A stretch of 23,568 bases of DNA from Fibrobacteraceae bacterium (GTDB lineage: Bacteria; Fibrobacterota; Fibrobacteria; Fibrobacterales; Fibrobacteraceae), in NCBI GenBank assembly GCA_021443045.1, contig JABUUT010000035.1, forward strand, positions 8,751-32,318. Direction: 5' to 3'. The notes beneath the pieces were generated by a model. It was not told the DNA's origin, searched no databases, and saw nothing but the letters and a program-made list of their open reading frames with translations. Below are positions 16,001 through 23,342 of this stretch, piece after piece; within the stretch, counting starts at the first letter, position 1; every line of letters starts with the position of its first letter. The translations under genes and the position numbers were made by a program.

Positions 16001-19000
16001 ACTTTGCAGTTTTAGAAGCCTTGGCACCTTCGGGGTCAGTTACAGTAAAGGTAATGTTGGCAGCACCATTCCAATACTTGTTTGGAATAGCGATCGTTGC
16101 AATGTTGTCTTTTACCTTCACAGCCAAGGTTTCAGCCTTTGGAGCCACTGCAGGTTCAGCAGCCTTTTTACCCTTCTTAGGAGCAGATGCAGCACCCGCC
16201 TTAATAGGTGTCACATCAAAAGACCACTTAAGGTCTGTGCTCTTATGGTCTGGGTCCTTCACAAGGTCATCCAGCTTGATGGTAGCAAACTGCTTCTTTT
16301 CATCAATGGACTGATCCTTGATTTCCTTAACAAATTCTGGAGCGTCATTGACGGATTCAACGGTAAAGGTTACAGAACGGGAGTCCATGGCACCTTCGGG
16401 GTCCACTACAGTGAACTTTACGGTTTCAGAGCCATGCCAGTACTTGTTGGGCTGAATAACAGTAACCTTGTGCTGGCCATCAATCTGAACCTTCAGTTCT
16501 TTTTGACCTTCGGCAGTCCATTTCAGCTTGTTCTTTGCATGGTCAAGGTCGGTTACATAGTCATCCAAATTAAAGGACTTGAATTCCTGCTTTTCCTTAA
16601 TGGTCTGATTTGCAATATCCTTCATTACAGGAGGATCGTTAATAGACTTTACGGTGAATGTAGCAGTAGCGGTAGCCTTGGCTCCTTCTGGGTCAACAAC
16701 AGAGAAGGACAACTTTTCAGATCCATTCCAAAGCTCATTTGGAGCCTTGATTGTAGCTACACCGTCTTTGTCAATGGAAACCTTCAAATCCTTTTGGCCA
16801 GTTACATCAATTTTGAGCTTGGAGTAAGGATGATCCGGATCCTTGATGATATCAGCAAGTTTAATAGGAGTAAACTGTTGCTTTTCTTCAACGGTCTGGT
16901 CATTGATTTTGCCAATGGTGGGAGCATCGTTTACAGATTCCACAGTGAAGTTGGCTGTGCAGCTAGCCTTGCCACCATCCGGGTCTTCCACCTTAAAGGT
17001 AATATCTTCAGAACCATTCCAGTATTTATCTGGAATAATAATGCGAGCCATACGCTTTTCATCTACACTTACCTGAAGCTTTGGAGTGTAACCCTTAGGG
17101 GCGCCCTTGGCAGGCTTTACTTCAAAGGACCAAGAGAGCTGTTCTGGCTTGTGGTCTGGGTCAACTACAATGTCAGCCAAATTGATAATGGCAAATTCAC
17201 GTTTTTCAGGAATTTTCTGATCCTTAATTTCTTTCTTGAATTCAGGAAGGTCGTTTACGGATTCAACTGTAAATGTTACAGCACGCTTGTCCAAAGCACC
17301 TTCGGGGTCGGAAACCTGGAAGGTAATGGTTTCGGTACCATGCCAGTACTTATCCGGAGTGGTAATAGTAGCCACCTTCTTTGCGTCAATAGCCACTTTG
17401 AGAGCCTTATTACCGCTAACAGTCCATTTCAGGTTTGTTTTGTCATGGTCTTGGTCTTCAACGTAGTTGTTCAATTCAATAGGCTTAAATTGCCCCTTTT
17501 CCTTAATAGTCTGGTTAGCAATATCCTTCATAATAGGAGGATCGTTAATAGACTTTACGGTAAACACGGCATCGGACTTTGCAGTAGCCCCTTCTGGGTC
17601 ACTTACAGCAAAGGTAACCTTTTCAGAACCATTCCACATCTTGGAAGGTATCTTGATGGTAGCAACGCCAGCCTTGTCAATATTGATTTTTAGATCCTTA
17701 TTGCCAGTAACGGTCCACTTCAATTCATCAAACTTATGGTCTGGGTCAAAAGCCAGTTCTGCCAAATTAATAGGAACAAATTCCTGTTTTTCATCAATCA
17801 TCTGGTCTGGAACTTTCTTGAGGGTAGGAACGTCGTTTACAGACTTAACGGTGAACACAGCCTTAGAAACAGCCTTGGCTCCTTCTGGATCGCTTACAGT
17901 AAATATCAATTCGTTGGCACCATTCCAAAGTTTATCTGGAATAGAAATCTTGGCAACTTGTTGGGCATCAATTTCTACAGAAAGATCCCCATTTTTGTTC
18001 TTTACACCAGGAGCTGGCTTTACTTCTACAGCAAAATTGAGATCGCTAAGTTTGTTATCGGCATCCTTAACCATTTCACCTAGCTTAATTGGCTGGAACT
18101 GTTCCTTTTCCTTAATGGTCTGGGCCACAATGGGCTTTACAAATTCGGGAACATCATTTACAGATTCAACAGTGTAGGAAACAACACGTTCATCGGTAGC
18201 CCCTTCTGGGTCTGTAACTTTAATGGTGAGGGTTTCAGAACCATTCCACTGTGGAGAAGGAGGTGTAACCTTCATAACACGCTTGCCATCAACAGTAACC
18301 TTAAGCTCACGGTTGCCTGTAATGGTCCACTTCAGCTTATCCTTGGTGTGGTCCAGGTCTTCAACATAGTTATCCAATTCAACATCCTTAAACTGGCCCT
18401 TTTCCTTAATGGTCTGTTCAGCAATATCCTTCATTACTGGAGGGTCGTTAATAGACTTTGCGGAGAGAGTCATCTTAGTAGAAGCCTTGGCACCTTCAGG
18501 GTCTGTAGCTGTAAAGGTGAGGGTTTCTTTACCATTCCAAAGTTCGTTTGGAGTCTTAAAGGAAACTTCACGAGTCTTGGCATTTATGTTAACCTTAATA
18601 TCCTTGTTACCAGTCACTTCAAATTTTAGTTTGTCCAAAGGATGGTCTGCATCGCTTACATATTCATCAAGCATAATGGATGCAAATTCATTCTTCTCTT
18701 CAATTTCCTGGTTAGGAATTTGCTTGAATACAGGAACATCATTAATGGACTTTACAGTGAGGGTAACATCTTGCTTAATGGAAGCGCCATCGGGGTCGGT
18801 GCAAGTAAATGTGGCAACAGCGGAACCGTTCCAATACTGGTCAGGGATTTCAATGGAAGCCACGTGACTGTCATCTACATTTATCATCAAGGTTCCTGTT
18901 TCAGGTTCCTTGCCCTGGTGTTTAACATTTACATCCCAGGAAAGTTCAGAATTCTTGTGGTCGGCGTCCTTTACATATTCATCCAGCTTAATCTTGGCGA

Positions 19001-20351
19001 ACTGCTTCTTTTCGTCAATAATCTGATTTGGAATCTGCTTTACAAATTCAGGTTTGTCGTTAACAGAATTTACAGTGAATGCAGCTTCAGATTCGGAGCA
19101 AGAACCAATGGGGTCACAAACCTTGAACTTAATGTTTTCGGCTCCATTCCAGAGTTTGTTTGGAATTTGAATCGTTGCTGTTTTACCATTCAAGACAACC
19201 TTAAGGTCTTTGTTGCCACTGACTGTCCACTTAAGTTGTTCGTAAGTGTGGTCAGGATCCTTAACCAACTGATCCAACTGAATGGGCTTAAATTCCTGTT
19301 TCTCATCGATGGTCTGTTCAGGAACATCCTTTACAAATTCAGGAGCGTCGTTTACAGATTTTACAGTGAATGTGGCCTTGGTGCTAACAGAAGCGCCAGC
19401 GGGGTCTGTAGCTGTAAAGGTCACGGTTTCCTGCCCGTTCCAGTATTCGTTTGGAATTTTAATTGTACAAGTAGCGCTCTTGTCAATGTCGAACTTGAGG
19501 TCCTTATTGCCAGAAACAGCCCATTTGATGGTGGAAGGATCGTTATCCACATCGCTGACAAAATCTGTCAAGGAAATAGACTCAAACTCATTCTTTTCTT
19601 CAATTGTCTGGTCTGGAATCTTTTGAAGAATAGGAGGGTCGTTTATAGGATTTACCGTGAATGTAGCGGTTTTCTTGTCGCTGGCATATTCACCGTCGGT
19701 GGCCATAAATGTGATTTTAGCAGAACCATACCAGTTGGGATCTGGTATAACGACTGTGGCCACACGATTCTTATCAATTTCCACATTTAGGTCTCCATCA
19801 GCCTGTTCCTTGCCTGCTGGTTGGATGTCAAATTCCCAAAGAATTTGGTCCTTCGGGTGGTCGGGGTCGGAAACAAAATCATCCAGTTTGATTTTCTGGA
19901 ACTGCTTACCTTCGTCTATAGTCTGGTCGGAAATGGGCTTAACTTCTGGGGGATTGTTAACGGACTCCACAGAGAAGTTCACCGTTTCAGAACCAATGGC
20001 CCCCTTGGTGTCGGTTGCCGCAAAAGTGATATCTTCAGCTCCATTCCAATATTTGTCAGGAACCTCGATAGTGGCAATGCGATCCTTGATGGTGACCTTC
20101 AAGCTCTTGTTTCCGGAAACGGACCAGCGTATTTTGTCGGGCTTGTCCATATCGTCGGATACATAGCTATCCAATTTGATGGGCGCAAACTTGCCACCTT
20201 CTTGAATGGATTCACCAGGAATGCCATTTACAGACGGAGCATTGTTTTCAACCGCTTGTGAAGCGTTAGTTCCTTCTTGAGCTATAACTACAGAAGCAAG
20301 CAAGCCTGCCGAAGCAAGCAATGCAGTAACAGACCAATTCATTCGTTTCAT
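13041..20351 (-). CDS. Giant exported protein of 22 cadherin/Ig-like repeats plus one tandem-95-type module
   Basis: 2436 residues. Signal peptide MKRMNWSVTALLASAGLLASVVIA, mature from Gln25. From about residue 37 to 2297 there are 22 repeats of 95-125 residues, each roughly NDxPxxKxIxxQxIxEKxxFxxI, LDxYVxDxDH, LKWxVSGNKxLKV, IPxxYWNGxETxxFTVxDPEGA and FTVxSV. A different module follows (about 2298-2390: DPDGDKPVSVQLVQRPRNGKIVL, FSGLDEFTYKVRD), like VCBS/tandem-95 domains. The last 30 residues are Lys/Asp/Ser-rich. Similar cadherin-like arrays in bacteria are surface adhesins or scaffolds, and the DxD/DPEG motifs suggest Ca binding; both are inference. No LPxTG, membrane anchor or recognisable type IX C-terminal domain is seen. 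GGGAG stands before the ATG at 20351. Single-gene unit with its own terminator. Confidence 0.95.
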   Translation of the reverse strand: MKRMNWSVTALLASAGLLASVVIAQEGTNASQAVENNAPSVNGIPGESIQEGGKFAPIKLDSYVSDDMDKPDKIRWSVSGNKSLKVTIKDRIATIEVPDKYWNGAEDITFAATDTKGAIGSETVNFSVESVNNPPEVKPISDQTIDEGKQFQKIKLDDFVSDPDHPKDQILWEFDIQPAGKEQADGDLNVEIDKNRVATVVIPDPNWYGSAKITFMATDGEYASDKKTATFTVNPINDPPILQKIPDQTIEEKNEFESISLTDFVSDVDNDPSTIKWAVSGNKDLKFDIDKSATCTIKIPNEYWNGQETVTFTATDPAGASVSTKATFTVKSVNDAPEFVKDVPEQTIDEKQEFKPIQLDQLVKDPDHTYEQLKWTVSGNKDLKVVLNGKTATIQIPNKLWNGAENIKFKVCDPIGSCSESEAAFTVNSVNDKPEFVKQIPNQIIDEKKQFAKIKLDEYVKDADHKNSELSWDVNVKHQGKEPETGTLMINVDDSHVASIEIPDQYWNGSAVATFTCTDPDGASIKQDVTLTVKSINDVPVFKQIPNQEIEEKNEFASIMLDEYVSDADHPLDKLKFEVTGNKDIKVNINAKTREVSFKTPNELWNGKETLTFTATDPEGAKASTKMTLSAKSINDPPVMKDIAEQTIKEKGQFKDVELDNYVEDLDHTKDKLKWTITGNRELKVTVDGKRVMKVTPPSPQWNGSETLTIKVTDPEGATDERVVSYTVESVNDVPEFVKPIVAQTIKEKEQFQPIKLGEMVKDADNKLSDLNFAVEVKPAPGVKNKNGDLSVEIDAQQVAKISIPDKLWNGANELIFTVSDPEGAKAVSKAVFTVKSVNDVPTLKKVPDQMIDEKQEFVPINLAELAFDPDHKFDELKWTVTGNKDLKINIDKAGVATIKIPSKMWNGSEKVTFAVSDPEGATAKSDAVFTVKSINDPPIMKDIANQTIKEKGQFKPIELNNYVEDQDHDKTNLKWTVSGNKALKVAIDAKKVATITTPDKYWHGTETITFQVSDPEGALDKRAVTFTVESVNDLPEFKKEIKDQKIPEKREFAIINLADIVVDPDHKPEQLSWSFEVKPAKGAPKGYTPKLQVSVDEKRMARIIIPDKYWNGSEDITFKVEDPDGGKASCTANFTVESVNDAPTIGKINDQTVEEKQQFTPIKLADIIKDPDHPYSKLKIDVTGQKDLKVSIDKDGVATIKAPNELWNGSEKLSFSVVDPEGAKATATATFTVKSINDPPVMKDIANQTIKEKQEFKSFNLDDYVTDLDHAKNKLKWTAEGQKELKVQIDGQHKVTVIQPNKYWHGSETVKFTVVDPEGAMDSRSVTFTVESVNDAPEFVKEIKDQSIDEKKQFATIKLDDLVKDPDHKSTDLKWSFDVTPIKAGAASAPKKGKKAAEPAVAPKAETLAVKVKDNIATIAIPNKYWNGAANITFTVTDPEGAKASKTAKFEVRSINDVPKIAENAPKGETIRENGVFKTIDLSALASDPDHPQTSLKWEISGNKNLKVEKRKDNTVVVKVPNDQWNGKETLTFTVTDPEGASASHKMFFEVTRVNDPPTLKPIPGQKIKEKDVFKPIRLDEYVNDPDNKPSDLKWTVSGNKKLKVDISSNHILTVSAPDKYFWCAPETIVIMVKDPDGAETSTMATFEITSVNDAPVMKDIPAQKIKEKGQFKEIDLNKFVHDPDHQLSDLVWTATVSKVKAAAAAPAPKKPAKKPAKKGKKGAKEEVKEEPAPVPVDDFQVEIDSKNIARIKIADKYWNGERNVTFTVKDPEGATASKTVNFLVESVNDAPVMKPIPVQSIEEKKTFAPIDLTKYVSDTDHPVSALKFELSPTRQLKASVNKKNELVVTTPDKYWNGTEKINLTVIDPEGAKANQQITFEVTPVNDPPIVKAIAGQKIKEKEKFAIVDLSKVAEDPDNKANELHWSVSGNKELKVDIKGNRANILTPNPNWYGKETLKFTVKDPAGASASTNATFEVTPVNDAPVLKTVQPFIIEEKKQFAPFDFSKVVSDPDNKLEELMWTLDDATPAIKGSKKFAKAKRASVKHDIHFEISDKGILTAEVPNKFWNGNESVDVNVFDPFGEKATITVKFTVKPVNDPPVVKDIPGQETLEGKSFKAIKLDDYVSDPDNKPHEIRWKVSGAKNLDVKISGGREAVVKPKKSDWFGEETIVFTANDPAGATDKAVVKFVVKHVNAAPVMRDIPDFTIKENEKHGVIAVIKLDQYARDKDHRFDELKWTFTGNKYLTVTHDKFKKTATVAMPYEHWKGKPEKITFTVTDPEGAKESRSALFTVIPVNNPPKAAPQTYMTQEGEALKVSSKDGLMNGVTDPDGDKPVSVQLVQRPRNGKIVLNERDGSFVYTPNKGFSGLDEFTYKVRDAGGAVSQPATAEVNVSFKMKDLRGNEKAADKKDDSKDDSKDKEDSKKDKKKKGKKRK
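13461..20243 (-). repeat. 22-copy protein repeat array with a three-repeat super-period
   Basis: Every third repeat (2, 5, 8, 11, 14, 17, 20) carries an extra segment between the LxWxF strand and the strand that follows; the others do not. Repeats 5, 8, 11 and 14 share PEF after the ND(x); repeats 7, 10 and 13 share PP(V/I)MKDIA(E/N)QTIKEK. In DNA the DIA codons of repeats 7, 10 and 13 lie at 18423, 17520 and 16614, that is 903 and 906 bases apart. The array thus grew by duplication of three-repeat blocks. Confidence 0.9.
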
Positions 20352-20444
20352 TTATGTTCTCCCATAAATTCTTCATATGAGATGTTTTTAAGAAAAAACA
20401 CACTCTATCATAACGAGTACAAAAACCAAATATAATGTTTTTAA

Positions 20445-20460
20445 AGTGCATTTTATCACA
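20445..20460. promoter_or_regulatory. Weak Crp/Fnr-like site upstream of the giant gene
   Basis: AGTGC, six bases, then TCACA. One half-site is perfect, the other matches three of five bases, and the spacing is that of the Crp consensus. Centre about 100 bases before the giant-gene start. Confidence 0.3.
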
Positions 20461-20513
20461 CCTTTTCCCATTTTTTGCAAAAAAAAGCCATTTTGAAAAC
20501 AAAAAATTTACAT

Positions 20514-20554
20514 AATTTTTGTAAGTTGTTGAAAGACAAGGACTTACGAAAATT
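20514..20554 (+). other. 13-bp inverted repeat with a 15-base loop
   Basis: AATTTTTGTAAGT (20514-20526) and ACTTACGAAAATT (20542-20554) pair over all 13 positions in plus-strand RNA, with a single U-G pair. On the minus strand that position would be a C-A mismatch. No T-run follows, so it is not a typical terminator. Confidence 0.55.
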
Positions 20555-20632
20555 CCTCTCTCCACCCAAACCACTCAAAATTATTTATTCATTATTATTT
20601 TCTTACTGCATGCCAAGAGGGGATGTTTTGAA

Positions 20633-20661
20633 GTGACAAGTTATGCTAAAAAAATTATCTT
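20633..20661 (+). promoter_or_regulatory. Sigma70-type promoter for the pseudo-receiver/M23 pair
   Basis: GTGACA (20633-20638), 17-base spacer, TATCTT (20656-20661). Each hexamer is close to consensus and the spacing is ideal. The predicted start of transcription, near 20668, gives a leader of about 32 bases before the ATG at 20700. Confidence 0.5.
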
Positions 20662-20699
20662 TAGTACAAATAACCAACTCCAACATCGGGAAATAGACA

Positions 20700-21110
20700 A
20701 TGAAATTCGTATTCCTTTGCGACGCCAACTACCTTAAAGGCGAACTGGTAAACTTCGTAAACAACTTCCCTACCAACCACGAATTGGTAACTATGACTTC
20801 CGACGAACTCCTTCAGTCCAAGTCTATTTTTGAAGGCACATTCGCTATTTTGGCAGAACGAACCACATGGCAAAAGAACTTCAGCCTGTTCCGCTACTTT
20901 GGCCTTCTCCCCCTTCTCGAAGTGCTCCCGCTGGGCATTGTTTCCCGCTCTCGCCGTAACGAACCCCTCAAGGGCCGCGGTCAGAACCGCAACCAGGAAA
21001 TCTACTTTAACCCAAGCGCAACTCCAGAAGAACTCTACATTCAAGTAGACAAGTTCGTTGCAGCCCCTCCTTCCGGATTTTCTTACCCTAGAGGCTCGGC
21101 CAAAGTCTAG
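20700..21110 (+). CDS. 136-residue unknown protein with receiver-like pattern
   Basis: No named family was recognised. Its strand/helix rhythm looks like a response-regulator receiver: strand MKFVFLCDAN, helix, strand HELVTMTS, helix, strand GTFAILAER, helix, strand LGIVSRSR, and finally EIYFNPSATPEELYIQVDKFV, which resembles the last strand-helix with its Lys-Pro-type turn. The phosphoacceptor Asp expected at the end of the third strand is not there, so if the fold is right it is a pseudo-receiver. A basic Asn/Arg loop (SRSRRNEPLKGRGQNRNQ) precedes the last strand. The M23 gene starts five bases after the stop, so the two are surely co-transcribed. The fold call is inference from pattern alone. 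Confidence 0.7.
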   Translation: MKFVFLCDANYLKGELVNFVNNFPTNHELVTMTSDELLQSKSIFEGTFAILAERTTWQKNFSLFRYFGLLPLLEVLPLGIVSRSRRNEPLKGRGQNRNQEIYFNPSATPEELYIQVDKFVAAPPSGFSYPRGSAKV

Positions 21111-21115
21111 CCTCT

Positions 21116-22633
21116 ATGCAGCGGGAAGTCTTAGACTACCTGTTTAAGCAAGGCGGCATCACGCTTTTCTCTTTCCCCGAGAAAAATGTGCCATCACAGG
21201 CCTTGCTTGAATTCGCGCAGGCTATTAATGCCGGCGCGTGTTTTGTAGTTGTGGATTTTTCTTCCGCCATACCCTCCAATGTTTCGATTACGTCTCGTGA
21301 CCTTTTTCGCGAAAAGCTTACAGAAAATTTTTATAAAGAAAACAAAGAACAAGAGAACTGGATTTTTGGAGATTTAAGCGGCAGGCAGCCTTTGCCCAGT
21401 TCCGACGAAGAATTCCGAACTTTTTTCCACAATATTGAGCAGTTAAAGAAAAAATGTTCCCAGATTACATGCATTTTACCCTCTGCCGACCCAGGCCTGG
21501 GTGAAAAAAATGTAATGTCCATTGCCAGGTCCATTGTTATTTCACCAAAAGATAGGCCTACCGGCTCTGATTATCTGGAAGACCTTCCCATTGAAGACAC
21601 CCCTGTTATTTGGCTCTGTAACGAAAAGCCTATTTGCAAAACCCATCCAAGAACATATAAATTAACTAAGGAATCTGTTAAGGATAAAATTATCAAGAAA
21701 AAGATAGATTTGGAAAGCAGCCCCGAAGCCTTTGCCAAATACATTGCCCTAAACCACAAAATCCAAATTCTAAGGAAGAATCCTTTAGAAGGGATTCCTA
21801 GGCTCTACCGCATATTCTTCCCGCTTATTTTCATTGTAGTTGCCACCATTCCCTTTATTATTCCCAGCAGCATTGAAACAGGTATCTCAAATATTCGCGA
21901 CCGAATTCCCGAAAGAAACAAGCTTTCCATAGCCCCTTTCATCGAATACACATTCGACGGAAACGAAAGTATGCAACGTATTGGTCGGTATGCCATTGGA
22001 CGTTTTTCCGCCTTGGTTACCAACGAAAAAATGGTGGACCAGTATGTAAAAACCACTCTAAACGAAAATGGCTTTAGCGAAGGCTCATGGAAAAAAGATC
22101 GGTTTAACATACCTCCTGCAGGAACCATTATAAAATTTTCAAGGCCCGATAATCTAGGCCACGAAGCTGCAGATTCCATTGGGGCGGCCTGGAAATACTG
22201 GACTTCCATTGTATCCGACAGTATTGCCTACATTACCGAATTTTACTACACCAAGCAAACCCAGAAAACTCGGCTACACAACGGCATTGACTTGGCCAGC
22301 CGGCAAGGAGCCCGAATTTTGGCCCCATTTACAGCAAAGGCGTGGACGGGTTTTGACGAGCGCGGCGGCGTTATTATCGGTTTGGTGCGTGAAAAGGATG
22401 TGGTGATTTTTATGCATTGTGATCAACTTCTGTACTTGGATGGTCAAGAAGTAATGCAGGGCGACCCCATTGCCACCGTTGGCGTTACTGGCCACACCAC
22501 AGGACCACACGCCCATATTGTTACAGGAGTCATTAGCAAAAATGGAAGCAAACGCATTGGCAACGTGCGGTACAATGTAATAGATCCCATCAGCTGGTTC
22601 TACAGATTCAAGCCAACCTTGCCAACAAATTAA
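21116..22633 (+). CDS. Membrane-anchored LytM/M23 peptidase with large unusual cytoplasmic domain
   Basis: 505 residues. One membrane helix (about 233-253), preceded by Arg/Lys, places residues 1-230 in the cytoplasm and the rest outside. The C-terminal LytM domain has the zinc ligands His388 and Asp392 (HNGID) and His467 (in GPHAHI, 464-468), plus His434, so it looks catalytically complete for cutting peptidoglycan cross-bridges. The N-terminal domain is not a known M23 partner. GITLFSFPEKNVPSQALLEF, then CFVVVDFSS (42-50), then ITCILPSADPGLGEKN (117-132) and SIVIS follow the order of a ParA/MinD ATPase, but the P-loop Gly/Lys/Thr are absent. It follows the 136-residue gene by five bases. 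The ribosome site is weak, so coupling to the upstream stop is likely. Confidence 0.9.
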   Translation: MQREVLDYLFKQGGITLFSFPEKNVPSQALLEFAQAINAGACFVVVDFSSAIPSNVSITSRDLFREKLTENFYKENKEQENWIFGDLSGRQPLPSSDEEFRTFFHNIEQLKKKCSQITCILPSADPGLGEKNVMSIARSIVISPKDRPTGSDYLEDLPIEDTPVIWLCNEKPICKTHPRTYKLTKESVKDKIIKKKIDLESSPEAFAKYIALNHKIQILRKNPLEGIPRLYRIFFPLIFIVVATIPFIIPSSIETGISNIRDRIPERNKLSIAPFIEYTFDGNESMQRIGRYAIGRFSALVTNEKMVDQYVKTTLNENGFSEGSWKKDRFNIPPAGTIIKFSRPDNLGHEAADSIGAAWKYWTSIVSDSIAYITEFYYTKQTQKTRLHNGIDLASRQGARILAPFTAKAWTGFDERGGVIIGLVREKDVVIFMHCDQLLYLDGQEVMQGDPIATVGVTGHTTGPHAHIVTGVISKNGSKRIGNVRYNVIDPISWFYRFKPTLPTN

Positions 22634-22638
22634 TTTTA

Positions 22639-22673
22639 GGGCTCCTCTAAAGATCCGTTTTTTAGAGGAGGCC
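22639..22673 (+). terminator. Strong hairpin after the M23 gene
   Basis: GGGCTCCTCTAAA (22639-22651) pairs with TTTAGAGGAGGCC (22661-22673) at 12 of 13 positions around a 9-base loop, five bases after the stop. It is followed by TTGTGAAGG rather than a T-run, so termination may be partial. Its 3' side abuts the first Crp/Fnr-like palindrome. Confidence 0.6.
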
Positions 22674-22674
22674 T

Positions 22675-22690
22675 TGTGAAGGTATTCACA
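22675..22690. promoter_or_regulatory. Crp/Fnr-family operator, site 1
   Basis: TGTGA, six bases (AGGTAT), TCACA: a perfect match to both Crp half-sites with the exact spacing. It lies 174 bases before the lipoprotein ATG. Confidence 0.6.
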
Positions 22691-22707
22691 CCGCTCCCTT
22701 CTTTTTT

Positions 22708-22723
22708 GGTGACCTTTATCACA
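22708..22723. promoter_or_regulatory. Crp/Fnr-family operator, site 2
   Basis: GGTGA, six bases (CCTTTA), TCACA: nine of ten half-site bases match. Its centre is 33 bases from that of site 1, about three helical turns, so both would lie on nearly the same DNA face. Confidence 0.55.
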
Positions 22724-22777
22724 AACTAAAAAATAAGACCTTATTTTAACAGGTTGGTAACAAAAAAATTACATTCA

Positions 22778-22806
22778 ACTTGTTTCCAATTTTTAAACAT
22801 TTTCAT
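22778..22806 (+). promoter_or_regulatory. Possible promoter of the lipoprotein gene
   Basis: TTGTTT followed after about 18 bases by CATAAC is a weak -35/-10 pair downstream of the two Crp/Fnr-like sites. Site 2 would then lie roughly 65 bases upstream of the -35. TTGGGA further right with GATAAA is an alternative. Coordinates are approximate. Confidence 0.25.
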
Positions 22807-22863
22807 AACTTTGAGTTGGGATTGAGGTTAAGGAAAGAAGATAAAATAGGAGTGTGTTTAAAC

Positions 22864-23319
22864 ATGAAAAAAAGCCTCTTGATCTCGGTAGCCTTTGCAG
22901 TGTTGGTGTTGATGGGATGTTCATCTGTAAAAACACCAAAAGCCGAAATTGCCAGCCACGATTCAGATCACAATATTCCAGCAATCGACCAGATGATTGT
23001 TGAAATGAAACAAGACTATATTGAAAAATGCTACATGCCCGTAGCCATGCGTGAACCACCAACAAACGCTTGCCAAACAGAGCTTTTTCAAATGTTGGAA
23101 CGCCGCTACCACACCAACTACAACCAGAACAATGTGAGCCAGGCTTCCAACGACCTATTCTTTAAGGATGTTGGCGAAGAAATCAAGAAGATGGTGCGTA
23201 CCGACCCCCAGGTTCGTGAAGCCATTCGCAGTGGTGCCTTTAGAAGCACCGATGAAATGCAGGCCTACTACCGCAATAAATACCAGTTTGAAATTGAGTA
23301 TTTAGACACAGGAAACTAG
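22864..23319 (+). CDS. Small lipoprotein of unknown function
   Basis: 151 residues. A Lys-Lys N-terminus, a hydrophobic core and the lipobox VLMGC mark a type II signal peptide with Cys19 as the lipidated residue; Ser-Ser follow, so outer-membrane sorting is plausible. The mature part is soluble and probably helical, with two cysteines (EKCYMP, TNACQTE) and a C-terminal block EEIKKMVRTDPQVREAIRSG, then DEMQAYYRNKYQFEIEYL. No family was recognised. A frame-extending ATG at 22780 was rejected because the lipoprotein signal begins at 22864 and AGGAG lies about 11 bases before it. It is a single-gene unit: two Crp/Fnr-like sites upstream and a strong terminator 23 bases after the stop. Confidence 0.85.
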   Translation: MKKSLLISVAFAVLVLMGCSSVKTPKAEIASHDSDHNIPAIDQMIVEMKQDYIEKCYMPVAMREPPTNACQTELFQMLERRYHTNYNQNNVSQASNDLFFKDVGEEIKKMVRTDPQVREAIRSGAFRSTDEMQAYYRNKYQFEIEYLDTGN

Positions 23320-23342
23320 TTTTTCAAATTTTTGCAATCACA

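Larger units (their letters stand above)
20352..20699. promoter_or_regulatory. 348-bp divergent regulatory region between the giant gene and the pseudo-receiver/M23 pair
   Basis: AT-rich with no gene. It contains a GGGAG ribosome site for the giant gene, TATATT near 20427-20432 (minus strand) as a possible -10, a Crp/Fnr-like dyad (20445-20460), a 13-bp inverted repeat (20514-20554) and a -35/-10 pair pointing right (20633-20661). Confidence 0.55.

Noticed and set aside
13419..19790. Very long open frames on the plus strand (750, 659 and 382 codons) opposite the giant gene
   Set aside because: They are all antisense to a repetitive gene with biased codon use, which leaves the same opposite frame open repeat after repeat. 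They lack signal peptides, family motifs and ribosome sites, and their translations are a mirror of the repeat consensus.
22780..22863. N-terminal extension of the lipoprotein
   Set aside because: It would bury the lipoprotein signal peptide behind 28 charged residues, and a ribosome site precedes the internal ATG at 22864.
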